Assembly: GCA_020832565.1 (NCBI GenBank)
Contig: JAFIEI010000018.1
Location: 1-61,536 of the forward strand
Reading direction: 5' to 3'
DNA length: 61,536 nucleotides
From: Salinarimonas sp.
Lineage (GTDB): Bacteria > Pseudomonadota > Alphaproteobacteria > Rhizobiales > Beijerinckiaceae
Shown: positions 8,425 through 17,103 of the stretch, in pieces
How the letters are laid out: every line of letters begins with the position of its first letter
Position numbering within the stretch: the first letter of the stretch is position 1
The notes under the pieces: generated by a model
What the model was told of the DNA's origin: nothing
Seen by the model: the letters and a program-made list of their open reading frames with translations, nothing else
The model's database searches: none
Translations under genes and position numbers: made by a program

Positions 8425-9396
8425 TCAATTCCCATGCAGGCGGTCGATCACGCGCTGGAGGCGGGTAATGTCGGCGAATACCCCGTGAATCGCTGCTTCG
8501 ATATCGATCCCCGGGCTCAGGATCGAGGGCAGCGCGAGGAGTTCCTCGTTGCGCGGGATCGCCATGTAGAACCATTCCCCGTCAAACGCCGCCGTCAGGG
8601 CCTCGCCTCGCCCCTTGCCGCCTATCTCGTCGTCGATGGTGATCAGCGCGCGGGCGAGCCCTGGCGTGATGGTGTTGCGGGCAAGATCGGCATCGGCGCA
8701 ATAGACAGCGAACCGCGCCTCGAAGGTCTCGTCGGGAAACACTACCCGCTCGTTGCTGCGGCGATAGCCGAAAGTGAACAATTCCGCGATCTGGTTGAAC
8801 CCGTCACCATGATCGCGGGCGATGAGGATCTTGTGCGGGATCGCATAGGGTGCGCGCACCTTCAGGAGCAGCCCTTTAAAAACGACGTTCCGCGATCGCC
8901 TCGATGTGCGTTCGATATTGGCCTGCACGACCTCGAAAGGCGTGCCGCGCCGCGTGCCGGTGACGTGGTGCTCGAGCCGCGTATGGTTGCCGTTGTCGAT
9001 CAGCCTGTTGCGCTGGAACGGCTCGCAGAAAACCTTGCCCGGGCCGCGGGCGCTGTAGCTGAGATTGCCGATGAAATCGGTGATTTCCGGCATGATGATC
9101 GCGAACATCCTGTCGCGCCAGCCGCGTGAGCGACGCTGCACCAGCATGAAGCCGCCGGCGAAGAGGAGGATCTCGGCGAAGAGGATCGGCCCCTGCCATT
9201 CCTCGGTGACGCGGTTGAGCGCGACGATGCCGATCAAGGCGATGACCACCAGAAGCCCGATCTCGATCAGGGTGCGCCGCATGGCTGAAGAGCGCGCGCG
9301 CTGCAGATCGTCCAGGCGCGGGGCGAGGCGGTCGCGATAGACCTGCGCGAAGCCGCGTTCCAGTTCGTGGATCTCCGTGAAACTGCGATCGATCAC
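8425..9396 (-). CDS. DUF3137 domain-containing membrane protein
   Basis: A 323-residue protein. An N-terminal helix (TEIHELERGFAQVYRDRLAP) is followed by two transmembrane segments at about residues 40-58 and 63-80. A long soluble domain rich in beta strands then carries FERFGNIxF-like DUF3137 features (IPHKILIARDHGDG; RVVFPDETFEARFAVYCAD). I start at GTG 9396 because GGAGG lies 6 bases upstream. The frame stays open far beyond, to 9858, but that part overlaps cdd on the other strand and is not credible. The family has no known function; members are membrane-anchored proteins with a cytosolic domain. The gene diverges from cdd across a 99-bp gap. Confidence 0.7.
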   Translation of the reverse strand: MIDRSFTEIHELERGFAQVYRDRLAPRLDDLQRARSSAMRRTLIEIGLLVVIALIGIVALNRVTEEWQGPILFAEILLFAGGFMLVQRRSRGWRDRMFAIIMPEITDFIGNLSYSARGPGKVFCEPFQRNRLIDNGNHTRLEHHVTGTRRGTPFEVVQANIERTSRRSRNVVFKGLLLKVRAPYAIPHKILIARDHGDGFNQIAELFTFGYRRSNERVVFPDETFEARFAVYCADADLARNTITPGLARALITIDDEIGGKGRGEALTAAFDGEWFYMAIPRNEELLALPSILSPGIDIEAAIHGVFADITRLQRVIDRLHGN

Positions 9397-9495
9397 CCGT
9401 CGCCTCCGTTCGCTGCCCGTGCGATCAGCCGCCTGCATCCTCGCACGGATATCTTGCGCTTCCGTTTCGCCGCGAATCGTTCCCATAATGGCGTC

Positions 9496-9927
9496 ATGAG
9501 CGACCCCGGATCCGAACCCGCCGTCACGACCCTGTTCGATGCCGCGCGCGCCGTGCGCGGACGCGCGCATGCGCCCTATTCGGGCTTTCGCGTCGGTGCC
9601 GCATTGATCGACGAAAAGGGGGGCGTGCATGTCGGCTGCAATGTCGAGAATGCCGCCTATCCCGAAGGCGTCTGCGCCGAGACGGCGGCGATTGCGGCGA
9701 TGGTGGCAGCCGGGGGTAAGCGGATCCGCGCCATCGCCGTGATCGGCTCCGGCCCATCCATGACGACGCCCTGCGGCGGCTGCCGGCAGCGCATCCGCGA
9801 ATTCGCCGATACCGATACGCGTATCCATCTGCACGATCCGGCGACGGATGCGCGCCACAGCCTCTCGCTCGAAGAATTGCTCCCGCTCGCATTCGGACCG
9901 TCAAACCTGAAGGACGAGATCCGATGA
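9496..9927 (+). CDS. cdd: Cytidine deaminase
   Basis: A 143-residue homotetrameric-type cytidine deaminase converting cytidine and deoxycytidine to uridine and deoxyuridine. The catalytic zinc site is clear: GCNVENAAYPEGVCAE carries the substrate-binding NxE, the zinc Cys and the proton-shuttling Glu, and PCGGCRQRIREF holds the other two zinc cysteines. ATG 9496 fits the family start; the frame extends upstream but would collide with the DUF3137 promoter region. Its stop overlaps the next start by 4 bases (ATGA), so it is translationally coupled to punA and deoA as a nucleoside salvage operon. Confidence 0.95.
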   Translation: MSDPGSEPAVTTLFDAARAVRGRAHAPYSGFRVGAALIDEKGGVHVGCNVENAAYPEGVCAETAAIAAMVAAGGKRIRAIAVIGSGPSMTTPCGGCRQRIREFADTDTRIHLHDPATDARHSLSLEELLPLAFGPSNLKDEIR

Positions 9928-10775
9928 GCCGGGATCATGAGGCCGCCATAGCCGAGGCACATGCGGCACTCGCGCGGGCCGGTTTTCCACGCGAGCATGC
10001 CTGCGCGATCGTGCTCGGGACCGGGCTCGGCGGGCTCGTGGACGATCTCGAAGACGCGATCGGCCTCGATTACGCGGCTATCCCGCATTTTCCGCAAAGC
10101 GCGGTGAGCGGCCATGCGGGACGCCTCGTCTCCGGAATGCTCGCCGGGCGGCGGGTCCTGCTGATGCAGGGGCGCAAGCACTATTACGAAACAGGCGACG
10201 CGCAGGCCATGCGGGTGCCGATCGGCCTCCTCGCGGCACTCGGCGCGCCGCCGCTCCTCCTGACCAACGCCGCCGGCTCGACCAGCGCGGAGATTACGCC
10301 CGGATCGCTCGCCATGATCAGCGACCACATCGCCTTTTCGGGGATGAATCCGCTGATCGGCGAGAGCGACGAGCGGCGCTTCGTGACCATGTCGCAAGCC
10401 TATGATCCGGGCCTCGCGGCCCTGCTCGAACAGGCGGCAGGCGAGACGGGAACGGCGCTGGAGCGCGGCGTCTATATGTGGTTTTCCGGGCCGAGCTTCG
10501 AGACCCCGGCGGAGATCCGCATGGCGCAGGTGATGGGGGCCGATTTCGTCGGCATGTCCACCGTGCCGGAGGTGATCCTCGCACGCTTCTACGGCCTGCG
10601 CGTGGCGGGTATCTCGACCATCACCAACATGGCGGCAGGGCTGTCCACGATCGCGCCTTCCCATGACGAAACGAAGCGCGTCGCGGCACAGGCGAGTGCG
10701 GATCTGCGGGCGCTGTTGCGCGCATTCGTCGGCTTGCTACCCGCGAGTCCGGGCGATGCCGGAGAACGCGCATGA
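9924..10775 (+). CDS. punA: Purine-nucleoside phosphorylase
   Basis: A 283-residue trimeric-type PNP (PunA/XapA class) that splits guanosine, inosine and their deoxy forms with phosphate to base plus (deoxy)ribose-1-phosphate. Family signatures are visible in order: VLGTGLGGLVD (phosphate loop), HAGRLVSGML, QGRKHYYETGD, LLTNAAGS, MISDHIAFSGMNPL, GPSFETPAEIR and VGMSTVPEVILAR. It overlaps cdd at the start and deoA at the end by 4 bases each. The three genes therefore form a unit for recovering bases and sugar phosphates from nucleosides. Confidence 0.94.
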   Translation: MSRDHEAAIAEAHAALARAGFPREHACAIVLGTGLGGLVDDLEDAIGLDYAAIPHFPQSAVSGHAGRLVSGMLAGRRVLLMQGRKHYYETGDAQAMRVPIGLLAALGAPPLLLTNAAGSTSAEITPGSLAMISDHIAFSGMNPLIGESDERRFVTMSQAYDPGLAALLEQAAGETGTALERGVYMWFSGPSFETPAEIRMAQVMGADFVGMSTVPEVILARFYGLRVAGISTITNMAAGLSTIAPSHDETKRVAAQASADLRALLRAFVGLLPASPGDAGERA

Positions 10776-12097
10776 ATGATGCAGATTTTCTCCCCCAGGA
10801 AGTCATCCGCGCCCTGCGCGACGGGCATGAACCGCCGGGCGATGATATCGCACGCTTCATCGCCGGGCTGACAGATGGCCGCGTCGGCGAGGGCCAGGCG
10901 GCGGCCTTCGCCATGGCGGTCTTTTTCCGGGGGCTGTCGCGGGAAGGCCGCGTGGCACTCACGCGTGCCATGACCGAATCCGGGCGCGTGCTCGCATGGG
11001 ATCTGCCCGGCCCCGTCCTCGACAAGCACTCCACCGGCGGGGTGGGCGATTGCATCAGCCTCGCGCTGGCGCCGGCGGTCGCGGCCTGCGGCGGCTTCGT
11101 GCCGATGATCTCCGGGCGCGGCCTCGGCCATACCGGCGGCACCCTCGACAAGCTCGATTCCATCCCAGGCTACGTCTCCCAGCCCGGGCTCGACGCCTTC
11201 CGCGAGACGGTGCGCGAGGCCGGCTGCGCCATTATCGGCCAGACGGCGGATCTCGCCCCGGCGGACAGGCGCCTCTACGCCATCCGAGACGTCACCGCGA
11301 CGGTGGAATCGATCGATCTGATCACCGCCTCGATCCTCTCCAAGAAACTCGCGGCGGGGCTCGACGGGTTGGTCATGGACGTGAAGACGGGCTCCGGCGC
11401 CTTCATGCCCGATCTCGTGGGATCGCGGGCGCTTGCGCAGAGCATCGTCGGCGTCGCCGAGGGCGCCGGCCTGCCGACACGGGCGCTGATCACCGACATG
11501 AACGAGCCGCTCGCCCCGGTCGCCGGAAACGCGCTCGAGGTGGCCTTCATCATCGCCTATCTGAAAGGCGCCCATGCCGCTTCGCGCTTTCACGCGGTCA
11601 ATTGCGCGCTCGGGGGCGCCATGCTCGCTCTGGGCGGCCTCGCGCGCGACGCAGCCGAGGGCGACGCCATGATTTCGCGCGCCATCGCCTCCGGCGCGGC
11701 TGCCGAGCGGTTTTCGAAAATGGTCGCCGTGCTTGGCGGCCCCGCCGATCTGGTCGAGCACCCGGAGCGTCATCTCGCAGCCGCACCCGTGATCCGCGAC
11801 GTTCCGGCTCCGCGTGCTGGATATGTCGCGCGCATCGCCACCCGCGAGATCGGGCTCGCCGTGGTCGCGCTCGGCGGCGGGCGGGTGCAGCCGGGGGATG
11901 AAATCGATCACCGGGTTGGCGTCGATGCGCTTGCGGGATGCGGCGCGAAGGTCGATGCTGGCTCCACGCTGGCGCGCGTGCATGCGCGCGACGAGGAGAC
12001 CGCAGGCGTGGCCTGCGCACGCATCCTCGGCGCCTACACGATCGCCGATGAGAAACCCGGCCCCTCAGCGCTCGTCGCCGATCGTATCGGCGGCTGA
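10772..12097 (+). CDS. deoA: Thymidine phosphorylase
   Basis: A 441-residue thymidine phosphorylase, converting thymidine and phosphate to thymine and 2-deoxyribose-1-phosphate. The glycosyltransferase family 3 signature DKHSTGGVGDCISLALAP, the motif SGRGLGHTGGTLDKLDSIPG and the active-site KKLAAGLDGLVMDVKTGSGAF are all present, and the length is normal. It is the last gene of the cdd-punA-deoA operon and overlaps punA by 4 bases. The genes that would use deoxyribose-1-phosphate (deoB, deoC) are not in the window. A 35-base gap separates it from ghrA on the same strand, so read-through is possible. Confidence 0.95.
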   Translation: MNDADFLPQEVIRALRDGHEPPGDDIARFIAGLTDGRVGEGQAAAFAMAVFFRGLSREGRVALTRAMTESGRVLAWDLPGPVLDKHSTGGVGDCISLALAPAVAACGGFVPMISGRGLGHTGGTLDKLDSIPGYVSQPGLDAFRETVREAGCAIIGQTADLAPADRRLYAIRDVTATVESIDLITASILSKKLAAGLDGLVMDVKTGSGAFMPDLVGSRALAQSIVGVAEGAGLPTRALITDMNEPLAPVAGNALEVAFIIAYLKGAHAASRFHAVNCALGGAMLALGGLARDAAEGDAMISRAIASGAAAERFSKMVAVLGGPADLVEHPERHLAAAPVIRDVPAPRAGYVARIATREIGLAVVALGGGRVQPGDEIDHRVGVDALAGCGAKVDAGSTLARVHARDEETAGVACARILGAYTIADEKPGPSALVADRIGG

Positions 12098-12132
12098 GCG
12101 GCGTGAGGCCCTGTCAAAGAGGATGAACGCCC

Positions 12133-13077
12133 GTGACCTTGCTCGTCGCACTTTCGGGATGGGATGCCCAGACCTGGGTCGATCGTTTTGCCGCCCTCCT
12201 GCCCGATCGTAACGTGGTCGCCCTCGGCGAGCCCTTCGACCGGCGCGAGGTGCATTATGCGGTGACCTGGAAGCACCCGCCCGGCTCGCTGGCCGGCCTG
12301 CCCAATCTCGCCGCGATCTTCTCGCTCGGCGCCGGTGTCGATCATCTGATGGGCGATGACCGCCTGCCGGACGTGCCGATCGTGCGCGTGGTCGACGAGG
12401 ATCTCACCGGTCGGATGAGCGAATACGTGGTCATGCACGCGTTGATGCATCTGCGCCAGCAGCCGCGCTACATGGCCCAGCAACAGCGTGGCGTCTGGGA
12501 GGATGACCGCCTCCAGCCCGCAGCCCATGAGGTGCGCGTCGGCGTGATGGGGCTCGGCGTGCTCGGCATCGATGCCGCGCGCAAGCTGAAGATGATGGGT
12601 TTCGACGTGGCCGGCTGGTCGCGCTCACCCAAGGATATCGACGATTTCCCGACATTTGCCGGCGAGGATGGCCTCGGCGCCTTTCTCGGGCGCACCGATA
12701 TCCTGGTGGTGCTGCTGCCGCTCACCGATGCGACGCAGGGCATCCTCGATTACGAACTCTTCGCGCAGCTGGCGCGGGACGGACGTCTGGGCGGCCCGGT
12801 CGTGATCAATGCCGGGCGCGGCGGCCTGCAGAACGAGCCCGATATCCTGCGCGCCCTCGATGACGGCAAGCTGAAAGCCGCGAGCCTCGATGTTTTCGTG
12901 GAGGAGCCGCTGCCGCCGGAATCGCCCCTGTGGAAGCGCGAGGAAATCCTCATCACCCCGCACAACGCCGCGCTGAGCGCCCCCGATGCCATCGCCGCGC
13001 AGATCGCCGACCAGATCAAGACGGTCGAAGCCGGCGGATCCCTGCGCAACCTCGTCGATCGTGCGCGGGGGTATTGA
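12133..13077 (+). CDS. ghrA: Glyoxylate/hydroxypyruvate reductase A
   Basis: A 314-residue D-2-hydroxyacid dehydrogenase of the GhrA type, reducing glyoxylate to glycolate and hydroxypyruvate to glycerate. The Rossmann motif GVMGLGVLGIDAARKLKMMG is followed by the arginine after beta 2 (WSRS) that favours NADPH. The catalytic Arg lies in VVINAGRGGLQNEPDIL, the Glu in VFVEEPLPPESPLW and the His in ITPHNAALS. The GTG start has an AGAGGA site about 10 bases upstream. It follows deoA by 35 bases; the pathways are not obviously linked. Confidence 0.88.
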   Translation: MTLLVALSGWDAQTWVDRFAALLPDRNVVALGEPFDRREVHYAVTWKHPPGSLAGLPNLAAIFSLGAGVDHLMGDDRLPDVPIVRVVDEDLTGRMSEYVVMHALMHLRQQPRYMAQQQRGVWEDDRLQPAAHEVRVGVMGLGVLGIDAARKLKMMGFDVAGWSRSPKDIDDFPTFAGEDGLGAFLGRTDILVVLLPLTDATQGILDYELFAQLARDGRLGGPVVINAGRGGLQNEPDILRALDDGKLKAASLDVFVEEPLPPESPLWKREEILITPHNAALSAPDAIAAQIADQIKTVEAGGSLRNLVDRARGY

Positions 13078-13255
13078 GGGTCGCGAGGCGCCGATATGAT
13101 GCGCTTGCATCTTTCCGGATACCCGCCAGTCTGCACGCGCGGATATGGGCTCATCCGGATAGGAAACACGGTTTCAGCTGCCGCGCGAACCTGCGTCATA
13201 AGGGGCAAACCGCATATGGTGCGGGGACGAAAACGGGCATAGTTCACGCGCATGT

Positions 13256-13277
13256 CAGGTTCCTGCGCCGGAACCTG
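13256..13277. promoter_or_regulatory. Inverted repeat upstream of GH65 gene
   Basis: A perfect 8-bp inverted repeat, CAGGTTCC and GGAACCTG, with a 6-base spacer (TGCGCC), lies 56 bases before the GH65 start. It is in the 256-bp gap after ghrA, which otherwise holds no gene. It could be a repressor operator or an mRNA hairpin. No regulator gene sits beside it. Confidence 0.35.
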
Positions 13278-13333
13278 CCCGCCTGCGATGCGTTCGCGTC
13301 GTAACCCGTCATCTCCAGATCAGGAAGGACCGC

Positions 13334-15790
13334 ATGCGCGACGAGAGCCTCGGCTGGGTGCTGACCTACGATTCCTACGATGCCGATCGCGAAGGCCTGC
13401 ATGAGGCTTTGTGCACGCTGGGCAACGGTTATTTCGCCACACGCGGAGCCGGGCCCGATACCCGGGATGACGGCAAGCATTATCCCGGAACCTACCTCGC
13501 CGGCGGCTATAACCGGCTCACCAGCGAGGTTTCGGGCCGCAGGATCGAGAACGAGGATCTCGTCAACCTTCCGAACTGGCTGCCCCTGAGCTTTCGCATC
13601 GGCGAGGGGCCGTGGTTTCATATCGACGAAGCCGACATCCTCTCCTACCGGCAATCACTCGATCTGAGACGCGGCCTTCTCCTGCGCGAGATCAGGGCGC
13701 GCGACGGCGAGGGGCACATCACCCGCTGGAGCGAAAAGCGTCTCGTCTCCATGGCCGACCGGCATCTGGCGGCCCTCTCGGTGACGATCACGCCGGAGAA
13801 CTGGTCGGGCCGGATGCAGTTCCGCTCCGGGTTCGACGGCAGCGTCACCAATAACGGCGTGGCGCGCTACCGTGAGCTCGCCTCGCAGCATCTCGACATT
13901 CTCGAACTCGATCATCTGGGCGCCGACACGCTCTATCTGCGCGCGCGCACCAACCAGTCGCGCATCGAGCTCGCCATGGCGGCGCGCACCCGGATCCTGT
14001 GCGATGATTGCGACGTGCATCCGCAATACGAGACCCACGGCTCCGATCGGCAAATCTGGCAGATCATCAGCTGCGACGCCCGGGAAGGCTCCCCGATCAC
14101 GGCGGAGAAGGTTCTCGCCCTGCACAATTCACGCGACTGGGCCATCGCCGAGGCCGGGCTCGAAGCCAAGCGCACGCTAGGTCATGCCGGGGATTTCGCG
14201 CAATTGCAGGCTGCTCATGAGATCGCCTGGCGCCATCTTTGGGAGGATTGCGATATCGAGCTCACCGACGGCGACATGGCCGCGACTGAGCTGAAGCTGC
14301 GGGTGCATATCTTCCATTGCCTGCAGACCGCATCGCCGCATTCGATCGATCTCGATGTCGGCATTCCCGCACGCGGCTGGCACGGTGAGGCCTATCGCGG
14401 CCATATCTTCTGGGACGAGCTCTTCATCTTCCCCTTCCTGAGCCTGCGCCTGCCGACGCTGACGCGAGCGCTCCTGCGCTACCGCTACAGGCGCCTTCCC
14501 GAAGCCAAGCGCGCCGCGTACGAGGAGGGCTTCGCCGGGGCGATGTTTCCCTGGCAGAGCGGTTCGAACGGGCGCGAGGAGACGCAGAAGCTGCATCTCA
14601 ACCCGGAATCCGGGCGCTGGAACCCCGACAATACCCACCGCCAGCGCCACATCAACGCGGCCATCGCCTTCAATATCTGGCAATATTACGAAGCCACCGA
14701 CGATTTCGAATTCCTCACCGCCTTCGGCGCGGAGATGTTTCTCGAGATCGCCCGCTTCTGGGCCTCGATCACGGTCCATAATCCCGACATCGATCGCTAC
14801 GAGATCAAGGGCGTGATGGGGCCGGACGAGTATCACACGGCCTATCCGGGCGTCGATCCGAGCGCTGAAGGCGGCATCGACAACAACGCCTATACCAATG
14901 TCATGGTCGCCTGGCTGATGGCGCGCGCCGAGGATATCCTCGATGCCATCCCCACCGCCCAGGCACAGCGCCTGTGCGAGACCATGGGACTGACGGAGGA
15001 CGAGCGCGAGCGCTGGTACGAGATCAGCCGCAAGCTGCGCGTCCCCTTCCATGATGACGGCATCATCAGCCAGTTCGAGGGCTATGACCGTCTTGAGGAG
15101 TTCGACTGGGAGGGCTATCGCGAGAAATACGGCGATATCCAGCGCCTCGATCGCATCCTCGAGGCCGAGGACGACGCGGTGAACCGCTACAAGGCCTCGA
15201 AACAGGCCGATGTGCTGATGCTGTTCTATCTGTTCACGGCGGATGAGCTCTACCAGATCTTCGAGCGGCTCGGCTATCCGTTCGGGCCGGAGCATATCCG
15301 CCGCAATGTCGAATACTACATGGCGCGCACCTCGCACGGCTCGACGCTCAGCGGCGTCGCCCATGCCTGGGTGCTCGCGCGCTCGGATCGTCCGCGATCA
15401 TGGAAGCATTTCCAGCGCACCCTCGACAGCGACATCGCCGATGTCCAGGGCGGGACCACGCCGGAGGGCATCCATACGGGCGCCATGGCGGGCACCATCG
15501 ATCTCGTGCAGCGCTGCTTCGTCGGCATCGACATGCGCGGGAATACCCTGCATTTCGATCCGGCCCTGCCCGACGAGATCAAGCGGATCCGGGTGCGCCT
15601 GCGCTATCGCCGGCAGGTGCTCGACGTCGATGTCGATCACGAATACCTCGCGATCACCAGCCGCTCCTACAGCGCCAGTACGATCAAACTCGCCTATCGC
15701 GGGCATTACCGGGACCTGGCGCCCGGCGAGGCCTGCCGCTTCAGGCTTATCAAGCCGGAGGAACGGCTGCGCGACGAGAACCGCTCGTAG
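13334..15790 (+). CDS. Glycoside hydrolase family 65 protein (disaccharide phosphorylase)
   Basis: An 818-residue GH65 enzyme. Family members split alpha-glucosides such as maltose, trehalose, kojibiose or nigerose with phosphate, giving beta-glucose-1-phosphate. The order is an N-terminal super-sandwich (about 1-290), a helical linker, the (alpha/alpha)6 barrel (about 340-700) and a small C-terminal strand domain. The general acid is Glu499 in KGVMGPDEYHTAYPG. WGxxRGHIFWDE-like residues HGEAYRGHIFWDELF form the substrate pocket, and HGSTLSGVAHAWVLAR is the phosphate-binding loop. No beta-phosphoglucomutase or sugar transporter is adjacent, so the substrate cannot be assigned. The start has an AGGAAGGA site 6 bases upstream. 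Confidence 0.88.
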   Translation: MRDESLGWVLTYDSYDADREGLHEALCTLGNGYFATRGAGPDTRDDGKHYPGTYLAGGYNRLTSEVSGRRIENEDLVNLPNWLPLSFRIGEGPWFHIDEADILSYRQSLDLRRGLLLREIRARDGEGHITRWSEKRLVSMADRHLAALSVTITPENWSGRMQFRSGFDGSVTNNGVARYRELASQHLDILELDHLGADTLYLRARTNQSRIELAMAARTRILCDDCDVHPQYETHGSDRQIWQIISCDAREGSPITAEKVLALHNSRDWAIAEAGLEAKRTLGHAGDFAQLQAAHEIAWRHLWEDCDIELTDGDMAATELKLRVHIFHCLQTASPHSIDLDVGIPARGWHGEAYRGHIFWDELFIFPFLSLRLPTLTRALLRYRYRRLPEAKRAAYEEGFAGAMFPWQSGSNGREETQKLHLNPESGRWNPDNTHRQRHINAAIAFNIWQYYEATDDFEFLTAFGAEMFLEIARFWASITVHNPDIDRYEIKGVMGPDEYHTAYPGVDPSAEGGIDNNAYTNVMVAWLMARAEDILDAIPTAQAQRLCETMGLTEDERERWYEISRKLRVPFHDDGIISQFEGYDRLEEFDWEGYREKYGDIQRLDRILEAEDDAVNRYKASKQADVLMLFYLFTADELYQIFERLGYPFGPEHIRRNVEYYMARTSHGSTLSGVAHAWVLARSDRPRSWKHFQRTLDSDIADVQGGTTPEGIHTGAMAGTIDLVQRCFVGIDMRGNTLHFDPALPDEIKRIRVRLRYRRQVLDVDVDHEYLAITSRSYSASTIKLAYRGHYRDLAPGEACRFRLIKPEERLRDENRS

Positions 15791-15826
15791 AGTGCTCGCC
15801 GATCGGCAATACCGGTGCCCGAACGT

Positions 15827-16357
15827 TCACAGCAGCCGCGCCATGATGCAGGGATCGCTCGGGCGCGGCGCCTGGCTGGCGCGCATGGCGAGCTTTTGCT
15901 GCAGCCCGGGTTCCGCGCGCGTCGCATCGAGGCGCACGAAGCCGCGCCGGCTGAAGAACGGCCCGGCAACCGGCGCCCCGGCATCCAGGATGACCGCCGC
16001 CGCCGGCAGGAAGCGCCAGCGGGCATGGTCGAGCGCGCGGTCCAGCAATGCACCACCGAGCCCCAGGCGCTGATGCGCCCGCGCGACGCCGAAGGCGAGG
16101 AGCAGCATCGCACCATCCGATTCGCTCGCGGCGAGATAACCCACCGGGAGATCAACCGCATCGACGGCGAGCCAGAGCGAACCCGCTGCCCGGCACAGGT
16201 CGAGCGCCGCCAGCGGCAATGCCGGTTCCGGCTCGATATCCGCCGCGACGCGCGCGGCGGCCTGCAACAGGCCGAGTGCCGGCAGATCCGCCTCGCGCGC
16301 ATCACGCAGGGCATAGCCGGCAGGCGGCTCAGGCTTCACCAGGCTGGGGCCCTTCAT
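15827..16357 (-). CDS. GNAT-family N-acetyltransferase
   Basis: A 176-residue GNAT protein. It opens with the typical YALRDAREADLPALGLLQ and has the acetyl-CoA loop at about residues 108-124 (FGVARAHQRLGLGGALL, matching the Q/RxxGxG/A pattern), followed by the C-terminal FFSRRGFVRL that usually reads GFxxxG. The start is uncertain. ATG 16357 overlaps the upstream DUF1330 gene by 29 bases; a GTG at 16339 would overlap by 11. Either way it is probably translated with the two DUF1330 genes. The acceptor substrate is unknown. Confidence 0.75.
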   Translation of the reverse strand: MKGPSLVKPEPPAGYALRDAREADLPALGLLQAAARVAADIEPEPALPLAALDLCRAAGSLWLAVDAVDLPVGYLAASESDGAMLLLAFGVARAHQRLGLGGALLDRALDHARWRFLPAAAVILDAGAPVAGPFFSRRGFVRLDATRAEPGLQQKLAMRASQAPRPSDPCIMARLL

Positions 16358-16640
16358 ATCCTTCGATGACGATGCCGTCCATTTCCGCGCCGCCTTCCTG
16401 GCGGGCGCGTGCCGCCTGGTATTCCGGCGAGTTCCAGCAGGCGAGCGCATCCTCGTAGCTGGGGAACTCGATCACGACATTGCGCGAGCGGCTCGATCCG
16501 ATCAGCCGCTCGAAACGCCCGCCGCGCACGAGAAAACGCCCGCCGAACTTGGCGAAGGCCTCGCCGTTCGTGGCGACGTAGTTCTTGTAGGCTTCCTGGT
16601 CGTAGACATCGACCCGCACCACCCAATAGCCCTTCGGCAT
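16329..16640 (-). CDS. DUF1330 family protein (first of tandem pair)
   Basis: A 103-residue single-domain protein of the dimeric alpha/beta barrel type (DUF1330), beginning MPKGYWVVRVDVYDQEAYKNY and carrying RFLVRGGRFE and RNVVIEFPSYEDALAC. ATG 16640 is chosen because GGAGG sits 8 bases upstream; the longer frame from 16703 would overlap the neighbouring gene. It shares its layout with the gene just upstream (same strand, 59-bp gap) and looks like a diverged tandem copy, adding an acidic C-terminal tail. The biochemical role of the family is not established; the fold is shared with small monooxygenases and dehydratases. Confidence 0.8.
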   Translation of the reverse strand: MPKGYWVVRVDVYDQEAYKNYVATNGEAFAKFGGRFLVRGGRFERLIGSSRSRNVVIEFPSYEDALACWNSPEYQAARARQEGGAEMDGIVIEGYEGPQPGEA

Positions 16641-16699
16641 GCTCTCGTCCTCCCTCTTGCGGGCACCGGTCGCTGCGCCGGCCCCTCGTTGATTGCGGC

Positions 16700-16990
16700 T
16701 CAATCGAGCCCTTCGACCACCACCACATCCGCGCTCGCCACCGGGGCGCGCAGGGCCACGGCCTCCTGGTAATCCGGCGAATGGTAGAAGGCGCGCGCCT
16801 GCTCGAAGCTCTCGAATGCGATCACCACATTGCGCTTGCGGCCTTCTCCCTCGAGCGTCTCCATGCGTCCACCACGCACCAGCGGGCGTCCGCCGAAACG
16901 CTCCATCGCCGCCGTGGCGACGGGGATATAGGCCTTGTAGGCCTCTTCATCATGCACGGTGATGCGCGCGATCACGTAACCCTTCGCCAT
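16700..16990 (-). CDS. DUF1330 family protein (second of tandem pair)
   Basis: A 96-residue DUF1330 protein starting MAKGYVIARITVHDEEAYKAY, with the conserved RPLVRGGRMETLEGEGRKR core and RNVVIAFESFEQARAFYHSP. It is the first gene of a three-gene set with the next DUF1330 copy and the GNAT gene. The two copies align along their whole length, with clear identity in the GGRxLVRGGR and RNVVI blocks, which suggests an old duplication. A GGAGG site precedes the ATG by about 4 bases. Confidence 0.8.
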   Translation of the reverse strand: MAKGYVIARITVHDEEAYKAYIPVATAAMERFGGRPLVRGGRMETLEGEGRKRNVVIAFESFEQARAFYHSPDYQEAVALRAPVASADVVVVEGLD

Positions 16991-17103
16991 CAGTCTCCTC
17001 CGGCTGCGTTGCTGCCGAGATTGGGCCGGCAGCGTGCGGCTGACAAGAGCGCGGCGCAGTGCGCGCGCACGCTTGCCGCATGGGAATGGGTCCGGCGCAC
17101 CGT

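Noticed and set aside
9397-9858. Longer N-terminus for the DUF3137 protein
   Set aside because: The added 154 residues overlap nearly all of cdd on the other strand and are low-complexity; GTG 9396 has a proper ribosome site.
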